This document shows positions 36,787 through 45,557 of a stretch of 64,000 bases of DNA, one piece after another. A model generated the notes under the pieces. It made no database searches. It saw nothing but the letters and a program-made list of their open reading frames with translations, and was not told where the DNA came from. A program made the position numbers and the translations under genes. The DNA comes from an uncultured Bacteroidota bacterium. Its GTDB lineage: Bacteria > Bacteroidota > Bacteroidia > Flavobacteriales > Schleiferiaceae. Every line of letters starts with the position of its first letter. The stretch's first letter is position 1. Where the stretch lies: positions 16,617-80,616 of the forward strand of contig CAJXNI010000015.1 of the NCBI GenBank assembly GCA_913057235.1, given 5' to 3'.

Positions 36787-37464
36787 ATGATGAAAGAAAT
36801 TGCAAAAACAATAATTGTTTGTCTTTCGGTTTTTCAGATTTGCTATGCTCAAAATTTCAGCGGGGCCAATGGCCTCAGTATAAATATTCAAGGAGGCTTT
36901 TCTAGTCCTAACACCTTGTTCAAAACTTCATTTATCGTGGATCGCTGGAAGCCTTGGCTGGATATTGCCCAGAATCATAGCATCTCTGTGGGGTATCTTG
37001 CAAAAGGGTCAAAAAAGAACCTAAGATTTGGTGGCAAGCTAGGTTATCGTTTCAGTTCTATGGATTATGTCAATTCTGAATTTAGAGATTTAAGTGGGAA
37101 TGTTAATGACTTTAGGCCAATCACGACTACTGGTCATTATTTAGATATTAATCCCGAATGTCATTTTTATTTTCGGAATAACTTGAATTCTGGATTTTTA
37201 CTAGGTGCCAATTTAGGAGTTTCTTTACCTCTTAATGTGACCTTAGCGGCCCAGTATTTTGACGGGAGATCTATTGAATTGAGTTCTTTCGACAATGATT
37301 TTAGTTTTTTCGTAGTATACTCTGGCGGTTTGTCTGCTTTTTATCTTTATAAAAAATTATCAATAGGTTTATTTGGAAACTACTTATTAAGTAAAGGCGG
37401 GCAAGAGCTGCTGACAGGATGGAGTTCAGGGCTCGAGTTTCGCTATTACTTCGTGTTACATTAA
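36787..37464 (+). CDS. Outer-membrane beta-barrel protein, hypothetical
   Basis: A 225-residue exported protein: signal peptide (IAKTIIVCLSVFQICYAQ) then a series of amphipathic strands alternating with short turns (SINIQGGFSS, HSISVGYLAKG, LRFGGKLGYRFSS, GFLLGANLGVSL, LSIGLFGNYLL) ending LEFRYYFVLH, near-aromatic as usual for beta barrels. I do not recognise a family beyond that. It is more A/T-rich than its neighbours and sits between repeat-bearing gaps, so it may have been acquired. Confidence 0.65.
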   Translation: MMKEIAKTIIVCLSVFQICYAQNFSGANGLSINIQGGFSSPNTLFKTSFIVDRWKPWLDIAQNHSISVGYLAKGSKKNLRFGGKLGYRFSSMDYVNSEFRDLSGNVNDFRPITTTGHYLDINPECHFYFRNNLNSGFLLGANLGVSLPLNVTLAAQYFDGRSIELSSFDNDFSFFVVYSGGLSAFYLYKKLSIGLFGNYLLSKGGQELLTGWSSGLEFRYYFVLH

Positions 37465-37897
37465 GGTAAACAGCTTAAAAAAATTGAATAAAATCTATAT
37501 TAGTTGAAAAGATGAGAATAAATGGTCCATGTCCCGCTGGCGGGTCTACAACCGAGCTTCCGATCTCAGCGAAGCTAATCTCCCCCGCTGGCGCGGATTT
37601 GTAATCCGTGCCCAAGTACTAAATGTTAGCCATACATGCTACAGGGGGACAACGCTCGACCTGCTTTTAATAATACAATCCACACGCGGTACAACCGCGC
37701 GCAAGAAGGGGCAACCTGCCTTTAATTGAGGTAAAGCACGCGCGGTGCAATGGCGCGCGAAAAAAAACATTCCCAGAGTTCTGCTCATAAATTTCAAAGT
37801 TGTTAAAGACAGTAGCTAAACAGTAAGCCCGATTTTTAAGAAGTAGTTAGTTGCTATTAGCTTATGAGCGGAAACCTAGATTCAATATCTTTGAATC
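37465..37897. repeat. Repeat-bearing gap with REP-like palindromes
   Basis: A 433-base stretch with no convincing gene. It contains GCTGGCGGGTCTACAACCGA, then CGCTGGCGCGGATTTGTAAT with CCGTG (inverted CGGATT with AATCCG, 37594-37608), CGCGGTACAACCGCGCG (37684-37700) and CGCGCGGTGCAATGGCGCGC (about 37739-37758). The last two are imperfect palindromes. Such elements resemble REP sequences moved by REP-associated transposases in Bacteroidota. The open frame at 37529-37729 is made of repeat and is not a gene. Confidence 0.6.
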
Positions 37898-38206
37898 ATG
37901 ACCAAGTTGATAGAAAATAATCTGGACTCCATCCTCGCACTTTTTGACGCCCATCATGTACTTGATGCTTATCTATTTGGCTCAGCGGCCACATCAGACT
38001 TCAACGGAAAAAGCGATGTTGATTTTTTAGTAACCTTCAAGGACTCCATTGAATTAATGGATTATGCGGATAATTACTTCAATTTGAAGATGAAACTAGA
38101 AGACCTGTTAAATAGACCCATTGACTTGGTCAGCTCCAAATCTTTAAAAAATCCTATTCTGATCGAAATGATCGACCAGTCTAAGGTAAATTTATATGCA
38201 GCCTAG
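37898..38206 (+). CDS. MNT-type nucleotidyltransferase antitoxin
   Basis: A 102-residue minimal nucleotidyltransferase: the signature GSAATSDFNGKSDVDFLV gives GS (28-29) and the metal-binding D40 and D42. In MNT/HEPN modules this protein neutralises the HEPN RNase, in known cases by AMPylating it. It overlaps the HEPN start (ATG at 38196) by 11 bases, the standard coupling. The gene itself looks intact; REP-like palindromes lie on both sides of the module. Confidence 0.88.
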   Translation: MTKLIENNLDSILALFDAHHVLDAYLFGSAATSDFNGKSDVDFLVTFKDSIELMDYADNYFNLKMKLEDLLNRPIDLVSSKSLKNPILIEMIDQSKVNLYAA

Positions 38207-38533
38207 CGCCTTAAATACCTGCTGGATATTGAAACGGTGATTTTGGAAATTGAGTCCTTCAAATCTCTAGTTGAAAACAACTTTCAAATCTATATTACCA
38301 AACTAGTGGTAAAAAGAGCGGTAGAACGTGACTTGGAAATAATTGGTGAGGCGGTTAAAAAGCTACTAATGCTTGAACCGAAAATTAAGATAGAATCCTC
38401 CAGAAAAATCATTGGACTTAGAAATATGATTTCGCATGCTTATGACACCATCGAAGACGAGCTCATCTGGGGAATAATACAAAAAGATATTCCTCGACTG
38501 CTCGATGAAATTGAAAAAATCAAAGGGCCTTAA
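38196..38533 (+). pseudogene. HEPN/DUF86 toxin gene with an early frameshift
   Basis: Read from the ATG at 38196 the frame gives MQPSAL and then ends at a TGA. Adding one A to the AAA run at 38213-38215 restores KYLLDIETVILEIESF and joins the open frame that runs to 38533, giving a full-length DUF86 protein of 112 residues with the RNase motif RNMISHAY (Rx4HxY) and ERDLEIIGEA. So the gene is one base short. It is either inactivated or mis-sequenced. A GTG at 38237 could start a shortened product lacking the first helix. Confidence 0.85.
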
Positions 38534-38570
38534 CCCCCCTCGCGCGCGGTTACACCGCGTTCGGTTTGTA
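38534..38570. repeat. REP-like GC-rich palindrome after the HEPN gene
   Basis: CGCGCGCGGTTACACCGCGT, an imperfect palindrome of the CGCGGTnnAACCGCG type also seen near 37684 and 37739. It lies directly after the HEPN stop. Confidence 0.5.
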
Positions 38571-38686
38571 CCTACCCCCTGCCATGTGGCTTCAAAAACC
38601 ATCAGCTAAAAATAGTTTGCTTTTGTTTATTCTAAAACCTCCCATAGGCCTGGTTGATTAGGCACGGGCCCTCTGCCGCTAATGCT

Positions 38687-38694
38687 TACCTTTG
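38687..38694 (+). promoter_or_regulatory. Candidate -7 box of ubiE/menG
   Basis: TACCTTTG matches TAnnTTTG fully, 18 bases before the start codon. No TTG is found at the right distance upstream. Confidence 0.35.
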
Positions 38695-38712
38695 CCGCCA
38701 ATTTTAGAAGCA

Positions 38713-39441
38713 ATGAGCAAGGAGGTAAAACCCTACCAAGAGGAAGAAGGCAGCAAGAAACAGCAAGTGGCGCAAATGTTTGATAACATTTCAGCCCGCT
38801 ATGATTTTTTAAACCACCTTTTGTCTTTAAGCATAGACAAAGGTTGGCGTAAAAAGGTGGTGAAATTGGTAAAAGCTGAAAAACCCCAGCAAGTTTTGGA
38901 CGTAGCTACTGGCACCGCAGACCTAGCCATTGCCTTAGAAAAAAGCCATCCGCAGCACATCACCGGTATTGACATTTCCAACGGCATGTTGGAAGTGGGC
39001 CGTAAAAAAGTGGCGAAGAAAAACCTTACTGAGCTCATTACCCTGGAGCAAGCCGACAGTGAAAATTTACCTTTTGATGACAACCATTTTGATGCCATAA
39101 CAGTAGCTTTTGGCGTCCGCAATTTTGAAGATCTGGAGAAAGGCTTGCAGGAAATGCAGCGAGTGCTTAAGCCTGGCGGCAAACTCCTGGTGCTGGAATT
39201 TTCACAACCGCAAAAATTCCCTTTTAAGCAGGTGTACAATTTTTACTTCAAAAATATTTTACCCGGCTTGGGCAAGCTTATTTCTAAGGACAGCAGCGCC
39301 TACACGTATTTACCAGAGTCGGTAGGGGCTTTTCCTTTTGGTGAAAAATTTACCTCCATCATGGAAAAATGTGGCTATACCCAAACCCGGTTTACACCGG
39401 TTACCTTTGGCGTGGCCACCATCTATGAGGGTACAAAATAA
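38713..39441 (+). CDS. ubiE: Demethylmenaquinone / 2-methoxy-6-polyprenylphenol methyltransferase
   Basis: SAM-dependent C-methyltransferase that completes menaquinone (MenG role; this phylum uses menaquinone). From the ATG at 38713 it is 242 residues; an upstream TTG start adds seven unlikely residues. Family motifs: [40 protein letters not shown]-like [12 protein letters not shown], and [15 protein letters not shown]. It is followed 27 bases later by porT, a pairing I know from Bacteroidota. Confidence 0.95.
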   Translation: MSKEVKPYQEEEGSKKQQVAQMFDNISARYDFLNHLLSLSIDKGWRKKVVKLVKAEKPQQVLDVATGTADLAIALEKSHPQHITGIDISNGMLEVGRKKVAKKNLTELITLEQADSENLPFDDNHFDAITVAFGVRNFEDLEKGLQEMQRVLKPGGKLLVLEFSQPQKFPFKQVYNFYFKNILPGLGKLISKDSSAYTYLPESVGAFPFGEKFTSIMEKCGYTQTRFTPVTFGVATIYEGTK

Positions 39442-39468
39442 ACCCCTAAAAAGCACGTTCAGGGCGTA

Positions 39469-40170
39469 GTGAAAAATTTAAGGCACATACTACTCTTCGC
39501 ACTCCTGGTGGTAGCCTGCTCCGTGCAAGCGCAACGCAGGCTCAAGAATCAGCCCACTTATGATCAGCGTAAGCTGCACTTTGGTTTTTCCATTGGCCTC
39601 AATTATTATGATTTTAAGGTAGATGAAATTGCCAACCTTAACGAGCTTACTGGGTACTACAACATCACTACCGAGGTAGAGCCTGGCTACACCATTTTAA
39701 TAATTTCTAACCTGCGCCTGGGTGATAATTCAGATTTGCGCTTCACGCCTGGTTTTGCCAGCACGGTAAGGCGTATCAACTTTGATATTCTGGACCCGCG
39801 TACCGAAGAATTGGTGACGGAAATGCGCCAAATCGAGTCTGCTTTTCTGGAGTTTCCGCTGGAATTTAAGTACAAATCAGACCGGGTAGATAACTACCGT
39901 TTGTACGTGTTGGGGGGCGTAAAGTATTCCTTAGACCTTTCCAGTGACGAGGATATTGAAGACGACCGCGTTTTTAAACTGCGCCAAAACGATTATTCTT
40001 ATGAACTGGGTTTTGGGGTAGACATTTATTTTGAGTACTTCAAATTTTCCCCGCAAATACGGGCCACCTTTGGGGTAAGCAATACCAAGGTAGAAGACGG
40101 CACCTTTTTGGTAGAGGGAATTAACACCCTGCAAACCCGCGCCATTCTCATCAATTTCACTTTTGAATAA
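39469..40170 (+). CDS. porT: PorT-family outer-membrane protein of the type IX secretion system
   Basis: A 233-residue outer-membrane beta barrel needed for the type IX secretion system, which exports proteins with C-terminal sorting domains and supports gliding. GTG start; signal peptide (HILLFALLVVACSVQAQ); strands such as KLHFGFSIGLNYYDF and FKFSPQIRATFGVSNTKV; ends ILINFTFE with a terminal aromatic residue-acid. The position after ubiE is the known porT location. A cargo with a sorting domain is encoded at 46.6 kb. Confidence 0.88.
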   Translation: MKNLRHILLFALLVVACSVQAQRRLKNQPTYDQRKLHFGFSIGLNYYDFKVDEIANLNELTGYYNITTEVEPGYTILIISNLRLGDNSDLRFTPGFASTVRRINFDILDPRTEELVTEMRQIESAFLEFPLEFKYKSDRVDNYRLYVLGGVKYSLDLSSDEDIEDDRVFKLRQNDYSYELGFGVDIYFEYFKFSPQIRATFGVSNTKVEDGTFLVEGINTLQTRAILINFTFE

Positions 40171-40177
40171 TTTTCCC

Positions 40178-41740
40178 GTGCGCACTACGCTCCAAATTTC
40201 CGGTAATCCGGCCCAGGTAAGCCAAGACGCATGGCTTAAAGAGCAGGTTGCCCATCGGCTTAAAGCCGAAACAACTGAGGTGCACTACCGCATTGTAAAA
40301 AAAAGTCTGGACGCCCGCAGCCGAAACATTAAGGTGAACCTGGAGCTGGAGGCTACTGTAAACCAGCCCTTACCTCCGCGTGAGCTCACGCAATTTCACT
40401 ACCAACATGTAGCATTAAAAACCGCGGTACTCATTGTAGGGTCGGGTCCGGCCGGGCTTTGGGCCGCCTTGCGTTGCTTAGAGCTGGGCTTAAAGCCGAT
40501 CATTTTAGAGCGCGGCAAGGACGTACGCAGCCGCAGACGAGACCTTAAAGCCATTAACCGCGATAATGTGGTGGACCCCAACAGCAACTACTGCTTTGGC
40601 GAGGGTGGTGCAGGTACCTACAGCGATGGCAAGTTGTACACCCGCAGCAAAAAGCGCGGCAGCGTAAAACGCATTTTAGATTCGTTAGTGCAGCACGGGG
40701 CGGTAGAAGATATTTTGTTTGAAGCGCATCCGCACATTGGCACAAACAAGCTACCCAAAATTGTACAGGCCTTACGTGAAACGGTGCTGCAACATGGGGG
40801 TGAAATTCACTTTAATACCCAGGTTACCGATCTGGAATTGAAAAACGGCCAAATATCCGCCCTGCATGCGGCCAACGGACAATCCTTTAAAGGCGCGGCC
40901 ACCATTTTGGCTACCGGCCACAGCGCCCGTGATATTTTTGAATTACTCCACGCAAAAAACATCGCCCTGGAGGCGAAACCTTTTGCCATGGGGGTGCGGG
41001 TAGAACATCCGCAAAAGCTCATAAACAAAATTCAATACCACGGCCACCAGTATGACGATTACCTGCCAGCCGCCAGTTACAAGCTGGTGCAACAGGTGAA
41101 TGAGCGCGGGGTTTTTAGTTTTTGCATGTGTCCGGGCGGCTTTATTGTGCCGGCCGCCACTGACCAAAATGAGCTGGTGGTAAACGGCATGAGCCCCAGT
41201 AAACGCGATAATAAATTTGCCAACAGCGGCATGGTGGTCTCCGTAGAGCTGGAAGATTTAAAACCCTACGCTGCGCTGGGCCCTCTAGCAGGATTGGCTT
41301 ACCAAAAGGCGGTAGAAAAAATGGTTTGGGAAGCGGGTGGCAAAACCCAAAAGGCGGCCGCACAGCGTTTAATCGATTTTGTAAAAGGAAAGGTAAGTCC
41401 GCCAGATGCCCTAAACGAAACCAGCTACATACCCGGCTTGGTAAGTGTACCTTTGCACCAGGTACTGCCACAGCCCCTGGCCAAACGCTTGCAAAAGGCC
41501 TTTGTAGAATTTGGTAAAAAAATGAAGGGCTATTACACCAATGAAGCCAATGTAATTGGCGTAGAGAGCCGCACCAGTTCTCCCGTGCGCATTCCCCGAG
41601 ACCGCGAAACTTTGCAACACCCACAGATCAAAAACCTCTTCCCTTGCGGGGAAGGAGCTGGTTATGCCGGAGGCATTGTTTCAGCCGCTATGGATGGTGA
41701 GGCCTGTGCCGAGGCGGTGGCGCGCTATCTCAAGGCCTGA
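40178..41740 (+). CDS. FAD-dependent oxidoreductase (COG2509 type)
   Basis: A flavoprotein of about 520 residues. An N-terminal small domain (about 1-80) precedes the FAD-binding GSGPAGLWAALR motif; GEGGAGTYSDGKLYTR and, at the end, PCGEGAGYAGGIVSAAMDGE are family signatures that close the flavin site. The physiological substrate is unknown. Start options are GTG at 40178, used here, and TTG at 40163, which would overlap porT; there is no ATG. Confidence 0.85.
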   Translation: MRTTLQISGNPAQVSQDAWLKEQVAHRLKAETTEVHYRIVKKSLDARSRNIKVNLELEATVNQPLPPRELTQFHYQHVALKTAVLIVGSGPAGLWAALRCLELGLKPIILERGKDVRSRRRDLKAINRDNVVDPNSNYCFGEGGAGTYSDGKLYTRSKKRGSVKRILDSLVQHGAVEDILFEAHPHIGTNKLPKIVQALRETVLQHGGEIHFNTQVTDLELKNGQISALHAANGQSFKGAATILATGHSARDIFELLHAKNIALEAKPFAMGVRVEHPQKLINKIQYHGHQYDDYLPAASYKLVQQVNERGVFSFCMCPGGFIVPAATDQNELVVNGMSPSKRDNKFANSGMVVSVELEDLKPYAALGPLAGLAYQKAVEKMVWEAGGKTQKAAAQRLIDFVKGKVSPPDALNETSYIPGLVSVPLHQVLPQPLAKRLQKAFVEFGKKMKGYYTNEANVIGVESRTSSPVRIPRDRETLQHPQIKNLFPCGEGAGYAGGIVSAAMDGEACAEAVARYLKA

Positions 41741-41802
41741 GCAAGGCAAGGCAAGGTCTCATAAACTGAGAACAAACACCTGCAATTTGTCTTATGGATT
41801 AA

Positions 41803-42595
41803 GTGACCAATAATCAACAGAAAGAAACCGAAGCCATTGTAGACGAGCAAATTGATTTGGGTGCCCGCATATTCCGCATGCCGCCTAAGAAGCTGTTCAT
41901 CTCGTCATTTGTAGCAGGTTTAGAAATTGGTTTCAGCCTGCTGCTGATGGGGCTTCTGTACAGCACTTTTAGTGAACAGCTCAGTCCGGCCAGCATGACC
42001 GCCATTTTGAGTTTGGGCTATCCCATTGGTTTTATCTTTGTGATTTTAAGGCGCTCTGAGCTGTTTACCGAGCAAACCGCGCTGGCTATGATCCCCGTGC
42101 TGAATCGTGATCAAAACCTGGAAAGCCTGTTTGGGGTGTGACTCATTGTTTTAATTGGCAATCTCATTGGTGGCTTTCTCTTCTCATTATTCATTAGCTG
42201 GTTTGGCCCGGCCAAGGGTTTTATATCGGCTGAAGCCTTTACCCACATTGCCGAAGAGTTTATTAATTACCCCTTCAGCATTATTTTCTTCAGTGCCCTT
42301 TTAGCTGGCTGGATGATGGATGGGCCTTTTGGGCTGGCTGCTTAGTTCTGTGCAGGAGAGCATTGCCCGCATTCTTTTAGTGGTGTTAGTCACCATTATT
42401 ATTGGCTTTGCCCACTTGCATCACTGCGTGGTGGGTTCGGTAGAAGTGTTGAGCGCACTGTGGGTGAACCCCGAGATTGGCTGGGCTGATTATTTTGCCT
42501 TTTTAGGTCCCTCCGTGTTGGGGAATATTTTAGGAGGCGCCTTTTTTGTGGCCATCTTAAAATTTGCCATTGCCCGCCAGGAAGGCAAGGTATAG
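41803..42595 (+). pseudogene. Formate/nitrite transporter (FNT) family pseudogene
   Basis: Three open pieces together form one FNT channel of about 260 residues: MPPKKLFISSFVAGLEIGFS, SLGYPIGFIFVILRRSELFT, LIVLIGNLIGGFLFSLF, IIIGFAHLHHCVVGSVEVL and FLGPSVLGNILGGAF are the membrane helices in order. Two lesions break it: a TGA at 42139-42141 where the family context suggests Trp (TGG), and an extra four bases (a GATG/ATGG duplication at about 42315-42322) that shift the frame; deleting four restores GWMMGLLGWLL. Both are needed to explain the frames, so the gene is dead, barring errors. Confidence 0.9.
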
Positions 42596-42605
42596 CTTAA
42601 AGCCG

Positions 42606-42788
42606 ATGGAAGCCTCAACAGAATTGGTTCTTTACAATTTAAACAGCCAGCTGGTTGCGGAGCTGGAACCGCCTGCACCAGACGGACGCATCACCCTTCC
42701 TGCAAAAGTGAAAAACGGTTTGTACCTGCTACGGGTTTACACCGCTGAGGGCCTAAACACCCTTAAACTACAGGTGCTAAACCGGTAG
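42606..42788 (+). pseudogene. Orphan type IX sorting-domain fragment
   Basis: A 60-residue open frame that reads like the second half of a type A C-terminal sorting domain: LVLYNLNSQLVAELEPP, GRITLPAKVKNGLYLLRVYT and the ending LNTLKLQVLNR. There is no signal peptide, no passenger, and the PNP motif that opens the domain is missing. It lies 11 bases after the FNT pseudogene. The likeliest reading is the tail of a larger secreted-protein gene left by a deletion. Confidence 0.65.
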
Positions 42789-42833
42789 GCCTATTGCTTA
42801 AATTTCTTCAACTTTGGGGTTTAGCACAATCTC

Positions 42834-43898
42834 ATGGCCCGATTTTTTAAAAAGCGCACCGAAAACCTGGGCATGCCCCCGGGTAGCCTCATTTTTATTG
42901 GCACTAAAAAAGTAGCAACGCCTTACATCCGTTACCGGGATTTTAACGAGCAGGAGCTTACCGTAGAAAAAGTGGTGAACACCGATGAGCTACCCCAACC
43001 CAAAGCGGGAAAAACGCAATGGTATAATGTTATTGGCCTGCATGATGCGGATTTTATGCAGGAAGTACGCGCCAAACTAAACATTCACCCGCTGGCCATG
43101 GAGGATGTGATGAATACCGGACAAAGGGCCAAATTTGAGGAGTTTAGTGAGCACCTCTTTGTAACACTCAAAATGCTGCAGTTTGATGAGCAGGAACTAA
43201 AAGTGACCAGTGAGCAAATCAGCTTTATTTTTAACCGCGAGTATTTGGTAACCTTTCAGGAAGTGCTGGGCGATACCTTTGACCCCATTCGCAAACGGCT
43301 GGAAAATCCCCAGGGGCTCATCCGCAACAGCGGCCCCGATTACTTAACCTATGCACTGCTAGACTCTATTGTAGACAGTTACATCTACCTGATTGAAAGC
43401 ATGGGCGAAAAAATTGACGACCTGGAACTGAAGGTTTTGGAAAGTACCGACAAGACCCTACTACGCCAGATTAATGCCTACAAGCGGGAGTTGCACTTCA
43501 TTTTAAAAGTAACCAAACCAGTACGGGAGTTGCTCAATAACCTCATTCGCTCACACAGTTCCTTTATTCAGGAAGAAAAGGTACTGCCCTATTTTAAGGA
43601 TCTAGAAGGTTTAGTTACCCACGCCATTGAATCGGTAGAAACCTACCGTACCCTGCTCACCGACTATTTAAATCTGTACCACTCTAATATGAGCACCAAA
43701 ATGAATGACATCATGAAAGTGCTTACCATCTTTTCGGCCATTTTTATCCCCCTCAGTTTTTTTGCGGGAGTGTATGGTACCAACTTTACGCATTTCCCCA
43801 GTTTAGAGCATGAAAATGGCATTTACATTTTTTGGGGTGCTATGCTCACCATTGCCCTGGGCATGCTGGGTTATTTTAAAAAGAAAGATTGGTTTTGA
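42834..43898 (+). CDS. corA: CorA family magnesium/cobalt transporter
   Basis: Pentameric divalent-cation channel, 354 residues. A long cytosolic N-terminal domain (LNIHPLAMEDVMNTGQRAKF, FTLK-like HLFVTLKMLQF) leads to two C-terminal membrane segments (VLTIFSAIFIPLSFFAGVYG and IYIFWGAMLTIALGMLGYF) and a basic end KKKDWF. The selectivity motif between them reads YGTNF (G315-T316-N317) where the classical family has GMN. Confidence 0.93.
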   Translation: MARFFKKRTENLGMPPGSLIFIGTKKVATPYIRYRDFNEQELTVEKVVNTDELPQPKAGKTQWYNVIGLHDADFMQEVRAKLNIHPLAMEDVMNTGQRAKFEEFSEHLFVTLKMLQFDEQELKVTSEQISFIFNREYLVTFQEVLGDTFDPIRKRLENPQGLIRNSGPDYLTYALLDSIVDSYIYLIESMGEKIDDLELKVLESTDKTLLRQINAYKRELHFILKVTKPVRELLNNLIRSHSSFIQEEKVLPYFKDLEGLVTHAIESVETYRTLLTDYLNLYHSNMSTKMNDIMKVLTIFSAIFIPLSFFAGVYGTNFTHFPSLEHENGIYIFWGAMLTIALGMLGYFKKKDWF

Positions 43899-44027
43899 GT
43901 ATGAGATTTTCAGATGTGAGATATCAGATTTTAGACGTCAGACGATATAAAAATACGCTAACTTAAGTAGCGTTAACTAGCTTGTATATTGACAGCAATC
44001 TTTAAACCTATTTAAAGGATTTCAAAA
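43899..44027. repeat. AT-rich gap with degenerate AGAT-type repeats
   Basis: The first 50 bases repeat variants of ATGAGAT, CAGATGTGAGATATCAGAT and TTAGACGTCAGACG. Tracts of this kind occur between genes in many Bacteroidota. No gene or clear promoter is seen in the remainder. Confidence 0.4.
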
Positions 44028-44840
44028 ATGAACGTAATTAGCACATTGCGGATGAAATTATTCTTAACGCTCTTACTGGGGCTCTTAGTTTTTGGGCAGG
44101 CTTCTGCTAGGTGCGGGGATCCTGGTTTGTCCGTTTTCCCTAAAAACGGGGTTATTAAACCAAATTCTTGGATTCTAATTTCCTCAGGGGGCTCAGGCCG
44201 AGATGTAGTAAATTCCTTAAATCAAGATTTCCCTGTTTACCTACTCCAAGGTAACGGAGATACTTTGGCACTTAAGGTGATACAGATTGAAACTGGACAG
44301 CATGACAGTCCTATTCAGGCTATGCTGAAACCAGTAGAAAATTTAATAGTTGGCCAGTCTTATTCTTTGCAAATTGATGGATTAGACAAGTACCAAGAAA
44401 AAATTCTTTTTAAAAGTTACACAAGCATTGATAAAGCAGCTAAAATAAGCTGGACGGTTAGAGGTGAGCCCGATTCCCTAAAACCCCTAAGCCTAGCCGA
44501 GCCAACGTTTATTGATAAATCGGCTTTTTATTGGAGTTGTGGAAGTTCGGCTTGGGCTAATTTTAAAATTAGCGCCCAAGACCAATCTAGCCTATTGGTA
44601 GAAACTGAATTGCTAGAAGTAGCTACGGGTAAATCTCACACTTTTCATTTAGGCCTGGGCGCTGATGGCATAGTAGGCGTAGGTCACAGCATGTGTGGGG
44701 GCGTTTTTGATTTTACGGTAACGGGGCTTTATAAAGTTAGGTTTAGGTTAATGGATATTTGCGGTAACAAAAACGCCAGCTGGTCGGGTTGGACAGAGTT
44801 TAAGAGTCCGTTTGAAGAGGTTGGTGAAAGACCTCATTAA
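44028..44840 (+). CDS. Hypothetical exported protein
   Basis: A 270-residue protein with a signal peptide (MKLFLTLLLGLLVFGQASA from Met9; the first Met is equally possible). The mature part has paired Cys residues (RCGDPG near the start, WSCGSSA, SMCGGVFDF, DICGNK) and looks all-beta. I do not recognise a family. A shorter frameshifted exported gene follows six bases later, so the two may once have formed an operon. Confidence 0.7.
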   Translation: MNVISTLRMKLFLTLLLGLLVFGQASARCGDPGLSVFPKNGVIKPNSWILISSGGSGRDVVNSLNQDFPVYLLQGNGDTLALKVIQIETGQHDSPIQAMLKPVENLIVGQSYSLQIDGLDKYQEKILFKSYTSIDKAAKISWTVRGEPDSLKPLSLAEPTFIDKSAFYWSCGSSAWANFKISAQDQSSLLVETELLEVATGKSHTFHLGLGADGIVGVGHSMCGGVFDFTVTGLYKVRFRLMDICGNKNASWSGWTEFKSPFEEVGERPH

Positions 44841-44846
44841 TATGTC

Positions 44847-45361
44847 ATGAAAGAAAAAAGGTCTTTTGCCATCATGGCTTTAGTTCTGTTTTTTAGCACG
44901 CTTGCTTCGGCTCAAAAACAGTCTGATTTGTTAGACAGTCTATTAATACGTAGCATGAAATCGGAAGGTTTTTGGCTGAATCTTCAATGAACAACCTAAA
45001 TAGCGCTAGAAACAAATTTTCCATAGAGCGTCTCTATTTAAATTCAGATACCACAGTTGATTTTGCCATTGCCTACAAAGATGCTTGCGGTGGCACTGGA
45101 AATTGTTTTTGGAGTCTTTACACTACCAATAAGAATTCTACAGCCTCACTAACTTACGTTGGCATGATTCCGGCTAGCGCTTTTGAGTTATCTGAGGTTA
45201 CAGACCAAGGCTTTAAAAGAATTAAAGGTATTTGGAAAAATTCAGGCGCAAACAATGGATCTTGCTCTGTTTATGCTTTTAAGCAAGGAAAGTATAAACA
45301 AATAAAATCAGGTACCTATTCAGCAAAAGACAGTTCTAACTGTGATTCTCTTGATGAATAA
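44847..45361 (+). pseudogene. Frameshifted gene for a small exported protein
   Basis: The ATG at 44847 begins a signal peptide (SFAIMALVLFFSTLASAQ) and 47 residues before a TGA at 44988. The rest of the protein, with two Cys-containing blocks (AYKDACGGTGNCFWSLYTT and NNGSCSVYAFKQGKYK), continues in another frame to 45361. Adding one T to the run of five at about 44969-44973 joins them (SEGF then LAESSMNNL), giving about 171 residues. I do not recognise the family. The lesion could be real or a homopolymer sequencing error. Confidence 0.75.
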
Positions 45362-45393
45362 AAAGGCTAAATTAAGCCACCTATCTCGCCATT

Positions 45394-45504
45394 GCTGGCC
45401 TGAGTAGTACGAGGTCCTAGCGGTGTAACGAATGCGGATTACGAGCACCAATTTCTTCGGCTTCGATATACCCCCGAATGCTTTCGGGGCACTCAGCCTG
45501 ACAG
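45394..45504. repeat. Inverted-repeat element, copy 1
   Basis: About 110 bases, non-coding. It shares with copy 2 the core GCGGATTACGAGCACCAATT, TCGATATACC and an internal hairpin CCCCGAATGCTTTCGGGG, and ends CACTCAGCCTGACAG. The left end (GCTGGCCTGAGTAG) is a degenerate inverted copy of the right end. Confidence 0.8.
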
Positions 45505-45557
45505 TTAAGCTACTTGAAAAATGTAAATTGAAACATTAAGCCGCTCATCTCTAAAAT

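Noticed and set aside
37529..37729. Open frame of 66 codons with a basic product
   Set aside because: It is made of GC-rich palindromic repeats and has no homologous domain or promoter.
36690..38570. CRISPR array
   Set aside because: The repeats are palindromic, unevenly spaced and of different types; there are no regular spacers and no cas genes.
42139..42141. TGA in the FNT gene as selenocysteine or recoded Trp
   Set aside because: TGA ends many genes normally here, no SECIS-like element is visible and a second lesion breaks the same gene.
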